From Arthrobacter sp. zg-Y1110 (GTDB taxonomy: Bacteria; Actinomycetota; Actinomycetes; Actinomycetales; Micrococcaceae), in contig NZ_CP104272.1 of NCBI RefSeq assembly GCF_025244865.1, positions 3,038,001 to 3,102,000 on the forward strand: a DNA stretch of 64,000 nucleotides, read 5' to 3'. Positions 8,499 to 16,982 of the stretch are shown piece by piece. The notes below the pieces were generated by a model. The model did not search any database, had not been told where the DNA came from, and worked only from the letters and a program-made list of their open reading frames with translations. Position 1 is the first letter of the stretch, and the number at the start of each line of letters is the position of its first letter. Both the position numbers and the translations under genes were made by a program.

Positions 8499-10454
8499 TC
8501 AGTCCAGTCCGCGCAGGTCCAGAACCAGCTCGGACTCGCCGCCGGCCTGCAGCACTACCGGAATGCCCCAGTCCTGCTGGTACATGTGGCAGGCCGCGTG
8601 GTCCGGGATCTCTCCGCCCGGCTCTCCGTCGCAGGCGGCAGCACGGGCGGTGATGTGGAGTACTCCATCCGTCACCTTGTCGGAGAGCACGAGGTCACGG
8701 GTCAGCCCCGTAGCCGTACCGCCGCCGGAAACGAGCAGTTCCTCCGGGGAGGCGGAGATCTTCAACTGCGTGGGATCGCCCCAGCGGTCATCCAGCTTCT
8801 GGCCCTTGGGGGCGGCAAAGCGCACCGTCAGGGACATCGGGCCGGCTTCCACGGGAGTCTTCGGCCGCTGCGTCTGCCGGGCCCCTTCATCCACGGACTG
8901 GGCTTCCTTTGGAATGGGCAGGCGGACCAGCTGGTGCCGGTTCGACTCGACCACAATCAGCAGCGGTTCGGCGGCACTGTTGTCCACCAGCACGTCCGAA
9001 GGCTCGGAGAGTCCACGGGCCAGGGTGGAGACGGTGCCCGTGACCGGATCGTAGCGCCGCACCGCACCGTTGTAGGTGTCCGCAACGGCCACGGAGCCGT
9101 CCGGCAGCACCGCTACGCCCAACGGGTGCTGCAGCCGGGCCTGGGAGGCCGCGCCGTCGCGGAAGCCAAAGTCGAACAGGCCGGTGCCGACGGCGGTTTC
9201 CACCTGGATGCCGGTGCCGTCCAGGAACAGCTTGCGCAGGGCGGACGTCTCGGAGTCGGCCACCCAGAGGTTGCCGTCGCTGTCTTCGGCCAGGCCCGAG
9301 GACTGGGCGAACCAGGCAGCGGAGGCACCGCCGTCGAGCAGGCCCTCCAGTCCCGTGCCGGCCAGGACGGCGACGGCCCCGGTCTCCGGGTCAAAGCTGA
9401 AGATCTGGTGGGTGCCGGCCATGGCGATGACCAGCCGCTGCAGCTTCGAGGACCAGACCAGGTCCCACGGCGAGGACAGGGAAATGTTGAGCGGTTCGGC
9501 GCCCAGCAGATCCGAGGAATCGGAGGGAGCATTGTCCCCAGCGGCGGCTTCACCGGATCCTGCGGATGCAGCACCCGCCTTGGTCTGGTTCCCGGCGTCC
9601 AGCAACCGCTGCACTCCGTTGCCGGCGATGGTCTGAACGGCACCGGTAGCGAGGTTCACCGAGCGCAGGCGGTGGTTGACCGTGTCCGCCACAACGACGT
9701 CGTACCCTGCCTTTTCGGCCACGTCGGCAGGTAGCAGGGCCACACCCTGGGGTTCGTTGAAGCGTGCCGTCCCGGCGTCGCCGTCCTGCCAGCCCTTGGT
9801 GCCGTCGCCGATGGTCCGGCGGACGCCCGTCAGGTCCGCTTCCAGCTCCACGAGGCGGTGGTGGCCCGTATCGGCGACCAGGAAGGTGCCCCCGGGCAGC
9901 GCGGTCACCTTTCCCGGGAACCGCAGGTCCCCGGCGGTGGGTTCTGCCGGAACGTAGGGGCCGTCGCCGCGGTGCAGTGTCCCCTTGGCCTCGTGTTCCT
10001 CCACCAGCTCGGCCACAAGCGATTCCAGGCCCGCTGCGTGCCCTTCACCGGACAGGTGCGCCACGATGTACCCCTCGGGGTCCAGGACCACCAGGGTAGG
10101 CCAGGCACGGGCGGTGTAGGCCTGCCAGGTGAGCAGCTCCGGGTCATCCAGTACGGGATGGTGGATTTCGTAGCGCTCCACGGCTGCGGCGAGGGCCACC
10201 GGGTCCGCTTCGTGTTCAAACTTCGGGGAATGGACTCCCACGGTGACCAGCACGTCGGAGAACTTTTCCTCCAGGGGCCGGAGCTCGTCCAGCACGTGCA
10301 GGCAGTTGATGCAGCAGAAAGTCCAGAAATCCAGCAACACGATCTTGCCGCGGAGATCCTCGAGGTTCAGCTGCCGGCCGCCGGTGTTCAGCCAGTTGCG
10401 GCCCTCAAGCTCCGAGGCCCGCACCCGGTATCCGGCGCGCACGGTTTCAGTCAT
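8499..10454 (-). CDS. Thioredoxin-like and NHL-repeat protein (NHLRC2-like)
   Basis: This 651-residue protein has a thioredoxin-like N-terminal domain (about 15-150) with the redox motif FCCINCLH, in which Cys48-Ile-Asn-Cys51 is the CxxC. An NHL beta-propeller follows (about 170-520), with repeats such as GTARFNEPQGVALLP and GAASQARLQHPLGVAVLP. A C-terminal beta domain completes it (about 540-650). This architecture matches NHLRC2 family proteins, whose biochemical role is not settled. There is no clear signal peptide. Its start overlaps by one base the stop of the CopD-CtaG gene, so a role in copper or disulfide chemistry of oxidase assembly is an inference from context. Confidence 0.85.
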   Translation of the reverse strand: MTETVRAGYRVRASELEGRNWLNTGGRQLNLEDLRGKIVLLDFWTFCCINCLHVLDELRPLEEKFSDVLVTVGVHSPKFEHEADPVALAAAVERYEIHHPVLDDPELLTWQAYTARAWPTLVVLDPEGYIVAHLSGEGHAAGLESLVAELVEEHEAKGTLHRGDGPYVPAEPTAGDLRFPGKVTALPGGTFLVADTGHHRLVELEADLTGVRRTIGDGTKGWQDGDAGTARFNEPQGVALLPADVAEKAGYDVVVADTVNHRLRSVNLATGAVQTIAGNGVQRLLDAGNQTKAGAASAGSGEAAAGDNAPSDSSDLLGAEPLNISLSSPWDLVWSSKLQRLVIAMAGTHQIFSFDPETGAVAVLAGTGLEGLLDGGASAAWFAQSSGLAEDSDGNLWVADSETSALRKLFLDGTGIQVETAVGTGLFDFGFRDGAASQARLQHPLGVAVLPDGSVAVADTYNGAVRRYDPVTGTVSTLARGLSEPSDVLVDNSAAEPLLIVVESNRHQLVRLPIPKEAQSVDEGARQTQRPKTPVEAGPMSLTVRFAAPKGQKLDDRWGDPTQLKISASPEELLVSGGGTATGLTRDLVLSDKVTDGVLHITARAAACDGEPGGEIPDHAACHMYQQDWGIPVVLQAGGESELVLDLRGLD

Positions 10455-12664
10455 TAACGATCTCCTTGATCCGGGGTCCCGGCATCACGCTGTGCCAGGT
10501 TTGCAAACATGTTGTTGTAAGCAGTCAGATCGGCGTCATTATTCCGCTCCGCTGCGCGGTCCAGCCGCCGGGTTTCCCGGGCGTCGCTCTTGGACCACTG
10601 ATAAGCCACCCCGATGGCCACGAACAGGGTCGGAATTTCACCGATGCCCCACATCAAAGACCCGCCCAGCTGCTGGTCCGCCAGGGCCGACAGTCCCCAT
10701 TCCCGGCCCATGTTCCCGAAGTAGGAAGCCTGGATCAGTGCCGTTCCGCCCATCACCGCCACTCCGAAGAAGGCGTGGAAAGCCATGGTGGCGAGCAGGA
10801 TCACCAAGCGCAGCGGGTACGGCGCGCGGCCGGGCAGCGGATCGATCCCGATCATCGTCAGGATGAAGATGTAGCCGGTCAGCAGGAAGTGCACCACCAT
10901 CAGCTCGTGCCCCACGTGCTCGCGCAGGGCCAGGCCGAAGAGGTCCGAATAGTAGAAGACCACGATGGAGCCGGCAAAGTTCACGGCGGCCACAATCGGG
11001 TTGGTGATGATCTTCGAGAAACGTGAATGCACCCCGATGAGGATCCATTCCCGGATCCCGCGGGTCCCGTCGGTGCGGGGCGTCAATGCCTTGAGCGCCA
11101 GGGTGACCGGTGCTCCGAGGACGAGGAACAGCGGCACCACCATGGTCAGGGCCATGTGCCCCAGCATGTGCGTGCTGAACAGGACCATGCCGTAAACCTG
11201 CGGCGCGCCGCAGGTGATGTAGCCGAGGGCCAGCAGGCCGACCAGCCAGCAGGCCGTGCGCCGGACCGGCCATCGATCTCCGCGGCGGCGGAGCCGCACC
11301 GCGCCGATGAGATAGGACGTGGCCAGGGTCAGGATGACGGCAACCCAGAGCCAGTCCGGCCGCCACTCGGTGAGGTAGCGTTCCGGGGTCAGCTCGGGCG
11401 GGAGGTCGTAGCCGGTCAGGATACGGGCCGGGGAGGCATCCTGGGGAAGCTCTTCGGAACGCGGCGGCGCGGTGCGGCCCAGGGCCACGGCCACGCCGGA
11501 CACTGCACCCATAACGGCCAGTTCCACGGCAATGAGCTGCCAGAGCACCCGCTGGGCCGACAGCCCGCCGGTGGGGACTGCTGTGCCGCCCGGCACCGGG
11601 GTACGGGACGGGTGGGAACCGGCGAGGCGCGGAATGATCCAGTTGCGGTGCATCAGCCCCAGGACGCCCAGGAGCAGCGTGAGCCCGGCTTTGGTGAGGA
11701 CCAGGCCGCCCCAAGGCGTCCCCAGCTGGTCCAGCGAATTGATCCGCAGGGACGCATTGACGACGCCGGAGAGGAACACCAGCGCGAAGGCGAAGCCGGC
11801 GAGGGCCGAGAACCGGGCCAGCACGACGCCGGTGATGGAGCCCAGCTGCCGGGACACGACGGCCAGGACAATGATTCCGCCGATCCAAAGGCACACGCCC
11901 AGCAGGTGCAGTCCGATCGAGTTCACCGCTGCGGCATGATCGTCACCCCCGGCGGAGTGCCCGATCAGGGCGGTGGGGAGCAGCGCGCCGACGGCGAGGA
12001 CCAGCGTGAAGGCCAGCATGCCGAGGGACCGCACGCCGAAGGACAGCGCGGTGACTACGGCCGCGATGATGCTCACTGCCAGCCAGGCACGCCCGGTGGA
12101 AAAGTCAGTCAGGAAGGACGCCAGGCCAGCCGTGTAAGTGGAGTCGGCGCCGAGCGGCAGCCCGGAAACATCAGAGTAAGTGAACACCATCACCGCCAGC
12201 GCGGAAAGGGTCCAGACGACCGCGGCAACCGAGGTCAGGGTCAGCGCACGGGTGAACGCAGGATGCTCGGGCTCAGCGGCTGCAGGCCGGCCGGACGCGT
12301 TTTTCCGCGCGCGTCGAAAATTCAGGCTTTTGGGCAGGATTGTCACGGCGAAAACAAGCGAGCCGATGACGGCAGCCATGGAAATATTCTGCACGGCCTT
12401 CGCTGCGGGGAGTGCCCAGCGGGTCAGCGATCCGGGGTCCCCCAGCTGCGACGCTCCGGCGGCACCGGTGAAAAGCATGGCCGCTGCCAGGGCGATGAAG
12501 ACGAGGGCGCCGGCAGCTGCAAGCCAGCCGGTGCGCACGGCGGGAACAGCACTGCGGCTCTCCCCTGCTGCGCTTGGATCGCTCCCGTTGCCGTGCTGCG
12601 GGAGCCGCGAACTGCCGGCGGGGCGTTCGGTCTGGGGTTTGACGGATTTTGGCACAGTACCCAT
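10454..12664 (-). CDS. CopD-CtaG fusion: copper transport/cytochrome c oxidase assembly protein
   Basis: This 736-residue polytopic membrane protein has a CopD-like N-terminal half (about 40-360), with GHSAGGDDHAAAVNSIGLHLLGVCLWIGG. The C-terminal half is CtaG-like (about 410-690), with QVYGMVLFSTHMLGHMALTMV and EHVGHELMVVHFLLTGY. Conserved His residues in membrane helices are the likely copper ligands. This fusion is typical of actinobacteria and is thought to supply copper to the aa3 oxidase. The N-terminal 40 residues are polar and cytoplasmic. The gene is transcribed leftward and coupled to the thioredoxin-NHL gene. Confidence 0.9.
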   Translation of the reverse strand: MGTVPKSVKPQTERPAGSSRLPQHGNGSDPSAAGESRSAVPAVRTGWLAAAGALVFIALAAAMLFTGAAGASQLGDPGSLTRWALPAAKAVQNISMAAVIGSLVFAVTILPKSLNFRRARKNASGRPAAAEPEHPAFTRALTLTSVAAVVWTLSALAVMVFTYSDVSGLPLGADSTYTAGLASFLTDFSTGRAWLAVSIIAAVVTALSFGVRSLGMLAFTLVLAVGALLPTALIGHSAGGDDHAAAVNSIGLHLLGVCLWIGGIIVLAVVSRQLGSITGVVLARFSALAGFAFALVFLSGVVNASLRINSLDQLGTPWGGLVLTKAGLTLLLGVLGLMHRNWIIPRLAGSHPSRTPVPGGTAVPTGGLSAQRVLWQLIAVELAVMGAVSGVAVALGRTAPPRSEELPQDASPARILTGYDLPPELTPERYLTEWRPDWLWVAVILTLATSYLIGAVRLRRRGDRWPVRRTACWLVGLLALGYITCGAPQVYGMVLFSTHMLGHMALTMVVPLFLVLGAPVTLALKALTPRTDGTRGIREWILIGVHSRFSKIITNPIVAAVNFAGSIVVFYYSDLFGLALREHVGHELMVVHFLLTGYIFILTMIGIDPLPGRAPYPLRLVILLATMAFHAFFGVAVMGGTALIQASYFGNMGREWGLSALADQQLGGSLMWGIGEIPTLFVAIGVAYQWSKSDARETRRLDRAAERNNDADLTAYNNMFANLAQRDAGTPDQGDR

Positions 12665-12778
12665 TCTCTACCCGCTGTAAAAATAGGGCCAATCATTGTT
12701 GCGGCTGTCACGGGTTTGCGGACTGTGCGGCGGCAGCGGCATTCGCCTGCGCTTCCCGGGAATCCCCTGAAAACACGG

Positions 12779-12809
12779 GAGGGCCGGCATCTTCGCGATG
12801 CCGGCCCTC
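12779..12809 (-). terminator. Terminator of the HU gene
   Basis: A perfect 13-bp stem (12779-12791 with 12797-12809) has a TTCGC loop. On the minus strand it is followed by GTGTTTTC, giving a short U run 35 bases after the HU stop. Confidence 0.85.
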
Positions 12810-12844
12810 TCAAATGCTGCGGCAGGGTTGCCGCTGGTGTTCTG

Positions 12845-13132
12845 CTACTTCTTGGTGGAGACGGCAGCCTTCAGCTTGGAGCCGGCGGTCAGCTTGACGC
12901 TGTGGCCTGCCGGGATCTGAATGGTTTCGCCGGTCTGCGGGTTGCGGCCCGTACGTGCAGCGCGGTCGGTGCGCTCAACTGCCAGCCAGCCCGGGATGGT
13001 GATCTTCTCGCCCTTGGAAACGGAATCAACGAAGATGTCGAAGACGGCATCCAGCACGCCGTTGACTGCGGTCTGGCTGTTGCCGGACTTTTCTGCAACT
13101 GCGGCAACAAGTTCACTGCGGTTCATAGCCAA
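12845..13132 (-). CDS. hup: HU family DNA-binding protein
   Basis: This 95-residue nucleoid protein bends and compacts DNA as a dimer. It starts MNRSELVAAVAEKSGNSQTAVNGVLDAVFD and carries the arm motif GRNPQTGETIQIPAG near residues 63-77. It lacks the long Lys/Ala-rich tail of mycobacterial HU. Two starts are possible: TTG at 13132, seven bases after GGAGG, or ATG at 13126, 13 bases after it. Spacing favours TTG, giving MAMNRSEL. A terminator follows and a long gene-free stretch lies upstream. Confidence 0.95.
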   Translation of the reverse strand: MAMNRSELVAAVAEKSGNSQTAVNGVLDAVFDIFVDSVSKGEKITIPGWLAVERTDRAARTGRNPQTGETIQIPAGHSVKLTAGSKLKAAVSTKK

Positions 13133-13508
13133 TTTATGTCCTCCTGGACTCTGGGGTAACTCGAGCGGAACGCGGATGCGAAACCGCCGCTGTTCGAAAA
13201 CTTACCAGCTTGGACCCCCAACTCCGGCAAAAACCCCTGCATTTAGCGGATTTTTCCCGATAATCAGGCCGAAAAGTGGCTTTTTGCCCTCAATAAGCAG
13301 TCAACTCGCGTGGAAGCTGGTCCCGTGATAAGCGGGTTGCCCGGCACCCGCGGGAGCCTGCCTCTGCACCGGCTGAATCCGGGGCGGGAGTGGATCTGCC
13401 GGCTCGCGCTGGGGGTTTATTGCACCCGGGGGGGCGACGCAGCTGGCTCCCCGCGGGTCTTACTCCTCCACCGCGAGGCCTCGGTCGGCCCCACCCCGCA
13501 TCCGGTGT

Positions 13509-13551
13509 GCAGATAACGGGCTTATCCGGGGGCCATAACCCCGATATCTGC
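13509..13551. repeat. Family B intergenic palindrome, copy 1
   Basis: The arms GCAGATAACGGGCTTAT and ATAACCCCGATATCTGC pair at 15 of 17 positions around a 9-nt loop, 43 nt in all. The same core occurs at 61.8 and 63.9 kb. Confidence 0.75.
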
Positions 13552-13719
13552 GCTATCAGCGCCGGACCGGCCTCCGGGCGGGTGGGATATCAAACCATTG
13601 TCACGGAATTCCGCCCTGTGATGCCGGACGGTAGAAGGGGCCACTTCAGCGCCAGCAGCGCGAGTGGTTGGGAATCCCTGCCCCGTGCGTGATTACAGCC
13701 TCGGATTCCGGCGTTCATA

Positions 13720-13766
13720 GTGCAGTAAATGCTGCCTGGCCCGTCCGCAGACAGCATCTACTGCAC
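13720..13766. repeat. Family A intergenic palindrome, copy 1
   Basis: The element is 47 nt long, with GTGCAGTAAATG at the left and CATCTACTGCAC at the right. The arms extend inward to about 16 paired bases. Identical length and nearly identical ends recur at 61736 and 63795, while the middle differs. Confidence 0.85.
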
Positions 13767-13834
13767 ACTCGGCCAGCCGAAGCCTCCTGATGCCCGTCCG
13801 AAGTAAAAGAATGGTCTCGGTTCAGTCCAGGCAT

Positions 13835-13858
13835 GCGACGGCGCGACGGCGCGACGGC
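13835..13858. repeat. Tandem repeat, 3 x 8 bp
   Basis: Three perfect copies of GCGACGGC stand end to end immediately before the degenerate family A palindrome. The copy number may vary between strains. Confidence 0.8.
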
Positions 13859-13903
13859 GTACAGCATGCTGCCCGGCCGTCCCGCAGGGAGCATCACCTG
13901 TAC
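13859..13903. repeat. Degenerate family A-like palindrome
   Basis: GTACAG...CATGCTGCC at the left pairs with GGGAGCATC..CTGTAC at the right, 45 nt in total. The inner GATGCTGCC-type core and the overall size match family A, while the outer arms changed together and still pair. Confidence 0.55.
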
Positions 13904-13977
13904 AGGAGGCAGCAAGGTAGCCCTTCCTCATCGGCAACGGCTGAAGAGGCCAGGGGGCAAAAGCGTGCTTAACAGCA

Positions 13978-14010
13978 AGAAGGACGGCCCCTTTGAGGGA
14001 CCGTCCTTCT
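13978..14010 (-). terminator. Terminator after rpsN
   Basis: A 14-bp stem with one mismatch (13978-13991 with 13997-14010) and loop TTTGA lies 18 bases after the rpsN stop on the minus strand. No strong U run follows. Confidence 0.7.
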
Positions 14011-14027
14011 AAAGCGGTAGGCAGTGC

Positions 14028-14333
14028 TTACCAGCTGGACTTCTTGATGCCCGGCAGTTCGCCTGCGTGGGCCATGTTGCGGAAACGCACACGCGAGATA
14101 CCGAACTTCTGGAGGGTACCGCGGGGGCGGCCGTCAATCTGGTCACGGTTGCGAAGGCGGACCGGGGAAGCGTTGCGCGGAAGCTTCTGCAGGCCGAGGC
14201 GTGCAGCTTCGCGGGCTTCGTCGGTAGCGTTTGCGTCGACCAGGGTCTTCTTCAGTTCGAGGCGCTTGGCAGCGTAACGCTCAACAATAACCTTGCGCTG
14301 CTCGTTGCGGGCAATCTTGGACTTCTTTGCCAT
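14028..14333 (-). CDS. rpsN: 30S ribosomal protein S14 (uS14), zinc-free form
   Basis: This 101-residue S14 opens [14 protein letters not shown] and ends [11 protein letters not shown]. It is the long form without the CxxC...CxxC zinc ribbon of the short S14, and it contains no cysteine at all. It is the last gene of rpmB-rpmG-rpsN, with only two bases between its start and the rpmG stop. In many actinobacteria this trio replaces zinc-binding paralogues when zinc is low. I see no clear Zur box here, so regulation by zinc is inferred only. Confidence 0.95.
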   Translation of the reverse strand: MAKKSKIARNEQRKVIVERYAAKRLELKKTLVDANATDEAREAARLGLQKLPRNASPVRLRNRDQIDGRPRGTLQKFGISRVRFRNMAHAGELPGIKKSSW

Positions 14334-14335
14334 TC

Positions 14336-14503
14336 TTAGCGCTCCTCACGGAAATCGACGTGCTGGCGGATCTTGGGATCGTACTTCTTCAGAACCATAC
14401 GATCCGGATCGTTACGACGGTTCTTGCGAGTTACGTAGGTGTAGCCGGTGCCCGCAGTGGACTTCAGCTTGATGATCGGACGTACGTCCTTGTCCTTAGC
14501 CAC
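14336..14503 (-). CDS. rpmG: 50S ribosomal protein L33 (bL33), zinc-free form
   Basis: This 55-residue L33 reads from GTG ([18 protein letters not shown]) to VDFREER. The two CxxC pairs of zinc-binding L33 are absent: the first is replaced around [12 protein letters not shown] and the second in the YDPKIRQH region. The GTG start overlaps the rpmB TAG stop by one base, indicating translational coupling. The gene is too short for a simple length cut-off but is unmistakable. Confidence 0.95.
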   Translation of the reverse strand: MAKDKDVRPIIKLKSTAGTGYTYVTRKNRRNDPDRMVLKKYDPKIRQHVDFREER

Positions 14504-14739
14504 TACAGCTTCACACCCTTCGCGATCAGATCGGTAACAACAGCGTCGATGCCGCGGATGTCAATCGTCTTGATGCCGCGTGCAGAAACCTGCAGCGTCA
14601 CGTTGCGGCGCAGGGACGGAACCCAGTAGCGCTTCTTCTGAATATTCGGGTCGAACCGACGCTTGTTGCGGCGGTGCGAGTGCGAAATGCTGTGACCAAA
14701 GCCGGGGATGGCTCCGGTTACCTGGCAGTAAGCTGCCAT
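14503..14739 (-). CDS. rpmB: 50S ribosomal protein L28 (bL28)
   Basis: This 78-residue L28 begins [22 protein letters not shown] and ends LIAKGVKL, with the family [18 protein letters not shown] core. The ATG at 14739 follows GGAGGAGAG; the in-frame extension upstream is not coding-like. It has a single Cys, so it is the zinc-free type. It is the first gene of rpmB-rpmG-rpsN. Confidence 0.95.
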   Translation of the reverse strand: MAAYCQVTGAIPGFGHSISHSHRRNKRRFDPNIQKKRYWVPSLRRNVTLQVSARGIKTIDIRGIDAVVTDLIAKGVKL

Positions 14740-15113
14740 GATCTCTCCTCCAGTTGTAGTAAATATGACGGTCCTCAAAAAACAGACACAAGGCGGAAGC
14801 GCCTAAGCACCTGCCATAAAGAGCGTCCCGCCACCAGTTTTGACACCGTTATTACTGCGACTTTCCGGAGGTTAACCTGGCGGGGTGAGATCCAGCCGAA
14901 GTGCCTCGCCGCGGGGAAGACGGTGAAGTTCAGGCAGCCGAACGGGAGAACCCGGCTCGACAGCCTTCAATTCTAGGTTTATACGGGTGGCCGTGCAAAT
15001 ACTCCCCTGCCCGCGCGGAGCGGAACAGGTTAACACACACACGACTTAACGCCTCTCTATCCTAGGGGCAACGGGCGTTTCGTTCAAACTCGGAGGTACC
15101 TGCGTGCCGGGTA
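14740..15113. other. Intergenic region upstream of rpmB and downstream of the GlgC-like gene
   Basis: Both flanking genes run leftward, so this region holds the rpmB promoter. A small hairpin, GGCG-GAAG-CGCC, lies at about 14793. AT-rich tracts occur at 14756-14788. I looked for a Zur-type AT-rich palindrome and did not find a convincing one. Nothing coding is visible. Confidence 0.55.
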
Positions 15114-16256
15114 TCACGACGACGGCGGGTCCGCCTTCGAATCGCGTCCCACCACGGCCACGCCGTTTTCCGGATCCAACTCCGCCCCGTCCAGTTTCCG
15201 CCCTCCGCCGATCACCGTCGTGGAGTCCACAATCAGGTTTGCGATACGCGCTCCGGACCGGACCACCACGCCGTCCAGCAGCACGCAGGAATCCACTTCG
15301 GCACCGGCCTCCACCACTGCGCCGGCGCTGAGAACGCTGCGGCGGACGCTGCCTTCGACCCGGGCACCGGGAGACAGCAGGCTCTCCGCGGCGATACCGT
15401 TCGGCCCGACATAGGCCGGCAGCCGCCGTGGGCTGGCGGAAAGGATCGGCCACTGCGGATCATCGAAATCCAGGCCGTTGCCCTCGATCAGGTCCAGGTG
15501 CGCCTGGTGGTAACTGCGCGGCGTGCCCATGTCCCGCCAGTATCCCGGCAGCCGGTATTCCACGACTTTTTCCTGTTCCACCAGGTAGGGAATGAGCTGG
15601 TCTCCGTAGTCCTCGAGCTGCCCGTCCCGCTGCACCAGGGTTTCCAGTGCGTTCAGCAGGACATCGGTGTCATAGAGGAAGATCTCCGCCGCCACCAGGT
15701 CCGTCTTCGGATCCTGGGGCTTGTACTCGAATCCGGTGACCAGCCCGTCGGTTACCTCGACCACTCCGTGGTCCCCCGGATTGTTGTTGATCTTCGTGGT
15801 GACCAGGGTCAGGGCCGCGCCGTTTGCCTGGTGGGTTTCGACGACGTCGCGGTAGTCCAGGCGGTAGAGATGGTCGGCGCTGAGCACCAGCACGAGGTCC
15901 GGGTCGAATTCGCGGATGTAATCCGCCTGGCGGTACAGGGCGTCCGCGTTGCCCTGGGCGAAGCCTTCGCCGTCGCCGCCCTGGAACGGCGGAAGCACCC
16001 GCAGCCCGCCCTGGGTGCGGTCAAGGTCCCAGGGCCGCCCGCTGACCATCTGGTCATTGAGCGACTGGGGCTTGTACTGCTCCACAATCCAGACATCGCC
16101 GAAGCCGCTGTTGTGCAGGTTGGAGAGGGAAATATCGATGAGGTTGTAGGACCCGGCGACCGGGATGGCCGGTTTCGCTCGGTGGTCCGTCAAGCTGCCC
16201 AACCGTCCGCCGGCACCGCCGGCGAGGACTACGGTCAGGATTCGGGGTACGCGCAT
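15114..16256 (-). CDS. Divergent glucose-1-phosphate adenylyltransferase-family protein
   Basis: This 380-residue sugar-phosphate nucleotidyltransferase has an N-terminal Rossmann-like domain. It carries the nucleotide-binding LAGGAGGRLGSLTDHRAKPA motif at residues 11-30, and Asp in LSADHLYRLD at about 126 for the metal/sugar phosphate. A left-handed beta-helix C-terminus follows (about 280-370, AYVGPNGIAAESLLSPGARV). It differs from standard GlgC in several blocks, such as VEQYKPQSLNDQM and GGLRVLPPFQGGDGEGFAQG, so it is probably a paralogue. ADP-glucose synthesis is plausible but unproven, and no glycogen gene is adjacent. Confidence 0.8.
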   Translation of the reverse strand: MRVPRILTVVLAGGAGGRLGSLTDHRAKPAIPVAGSYNLIDISLSNLHNSGFGDVWIVEQYKPQSLNDQMVSGRPWDLDRTQGGLRVLPPFQGGDGEGFAQGNADALYRQADYIREFDPDLVLVLSADHLYRLDYRDVVETHQANGAALTLVTTKINNNPGDHGVVEVTDGLVTGFEYKPQDPKTDLVAAEIFLYDTDVLLNALETLVQRDGQLEDYGDQLIPYLVEQEKVVEYRLPGYWRDMGTPRSYHQAHLDLIEGNGLDFDDPQWPILSASPRRLPAYVGPNGIAAESLLSPGARVEGSVRRSVLSAGAVVEAGAEVDSCVLLDGVVVRSGARIANLIVDSTTVIGGGRKLDGAELDPENGVAVVGRDSKADPPSS

Positions 16257-16351
16257 GCTGTGGTGCCTCTCATCGTGCCGTGGATATCGTGCGTTTGCTC
16301 GGTATCCACGCTAACAAGGGCAGGCACCCGGGCGACAAGTTGACTTTGGCG

Positions 16352-16846
16352 CTACGGGGACTGATTCGGCCCGAGAATGCCGTTGCCGGGGTCGAGGCGG
16401 GCGAGTATCTTCTTTCCCACCCGTTCCAGATCCGCAACGTCTTCGTCGGAGAGGCCGTCGAAAACCGCCTTCCGGACGGATTCAACATGTTCCGGCGCGA
16501 GTCCCTCGAGGGCGGCCATGCCTTCATCCGTCAGTGCCGCCGTCGTCACCCGGGCATCCGCAGGCGAGGGGGTCCGGGACATCCAGCCGCGCTGCTCAAG
16601 TTTCTTGACCACATGGGAAAGCCGGGACAGCGAAGCGTTGGAGCGCGCGGCCAGCTCACTCATCGGCAGGGACCTGCCTTCGGCCTCGGAGACCATGGCC
16701 AGGACGTGGTAATCGAAGAGGGTGATCCGCGCGCGGCGGAACAGATCGGCGTCGAGCGCGGCCGGGAGGAGGCCCGATACGGCGTACAGGGCCAACCAGG
16801 CCTGCCGTTCCGGGGCGCTTAGCCAGCGGGGGGTGCTCTCAGTCAT
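16352..16846 (-). CDS. MarR family transcriptional regulator
   Basis: This 164-residue winged-helix regulator contains the recognition segment LAARSNASLSRLSHVVKKLEQRGWMSRTPSPADARVTTAALTDEG, with the beta-wing DAR at about residues 95-97. MarR dimers usually repress nearby or divergent genes and release DNA on binding aromatic ligands. Here the gene lies downstream of an MHS transporter in the same direction, about 136 bases away, so the target is unclear. Confidence 0.9.
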   Translation of the reverse strand: MTESTPRWLSAPERQAWLALYAVSGLLPAALDADLFRRARITLFDYHVLAMVSEAEGRSLPMSELAARSNASLSRLSHVVKKLEQRGWMSRTPSPADARVTTAALTDEGMAALEGLAPEHVESVRKAVFDGLSDEDVADLERVGKKILARLDPGNGILGPNQSP

Positions 16847-16982
16847 CCCGGCGTTCCTCTCGTCAAAGCTTTAGGTTTCAATGATCGCAGGGTTCGGGCT
16901 GCGCTCCAACCGGTGCCAAACGGCAGGAGACGACCGGACGCGCGGGGCGTCCGGCCGGCTCCTGTGGCTGGCGGTATTGCGG

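Larger units (their letters stand above)
13133..14027. other. Gene-free stretch with palindromic repeats
   Basis: About 900 bases hold no convincing gene. The right-hand part carries one family B hairpin (13509-13551), one family A hairpin (13720-13766), a degenerate family A relative (13859-13903), an 8-bp tandem repeat and the rpsN terminator. GATAAGCGGGTT at about 13327 resembles an isolated family B arm. The left end must contain the HU promoter. Short open frames here lack ribosome-binding sites and recognisable content. Confidence 0.7.

Noticed and set aside
11027-13159. Open frame of 710 codons on the plus strand over the CopD-CtaG gene
   Set aside because: It is antisense to a clear membrane protein, has low-complexity Gly/Arg/Gln content and runs through the HU gene. 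GC-rich DNA often leaves such shadow frames open.
13509-13903. Possible CRISPR array
   Set aside because: The repeats are palindromes of two kinds with irregular spacing and no cas genes are present.
14740-15000. Zur box ahead of rpmB
   Set aside because: I looked for an AT-rich 15-23-bp palindrome of the actinobacterial Zur type and found only weak partial similarity.
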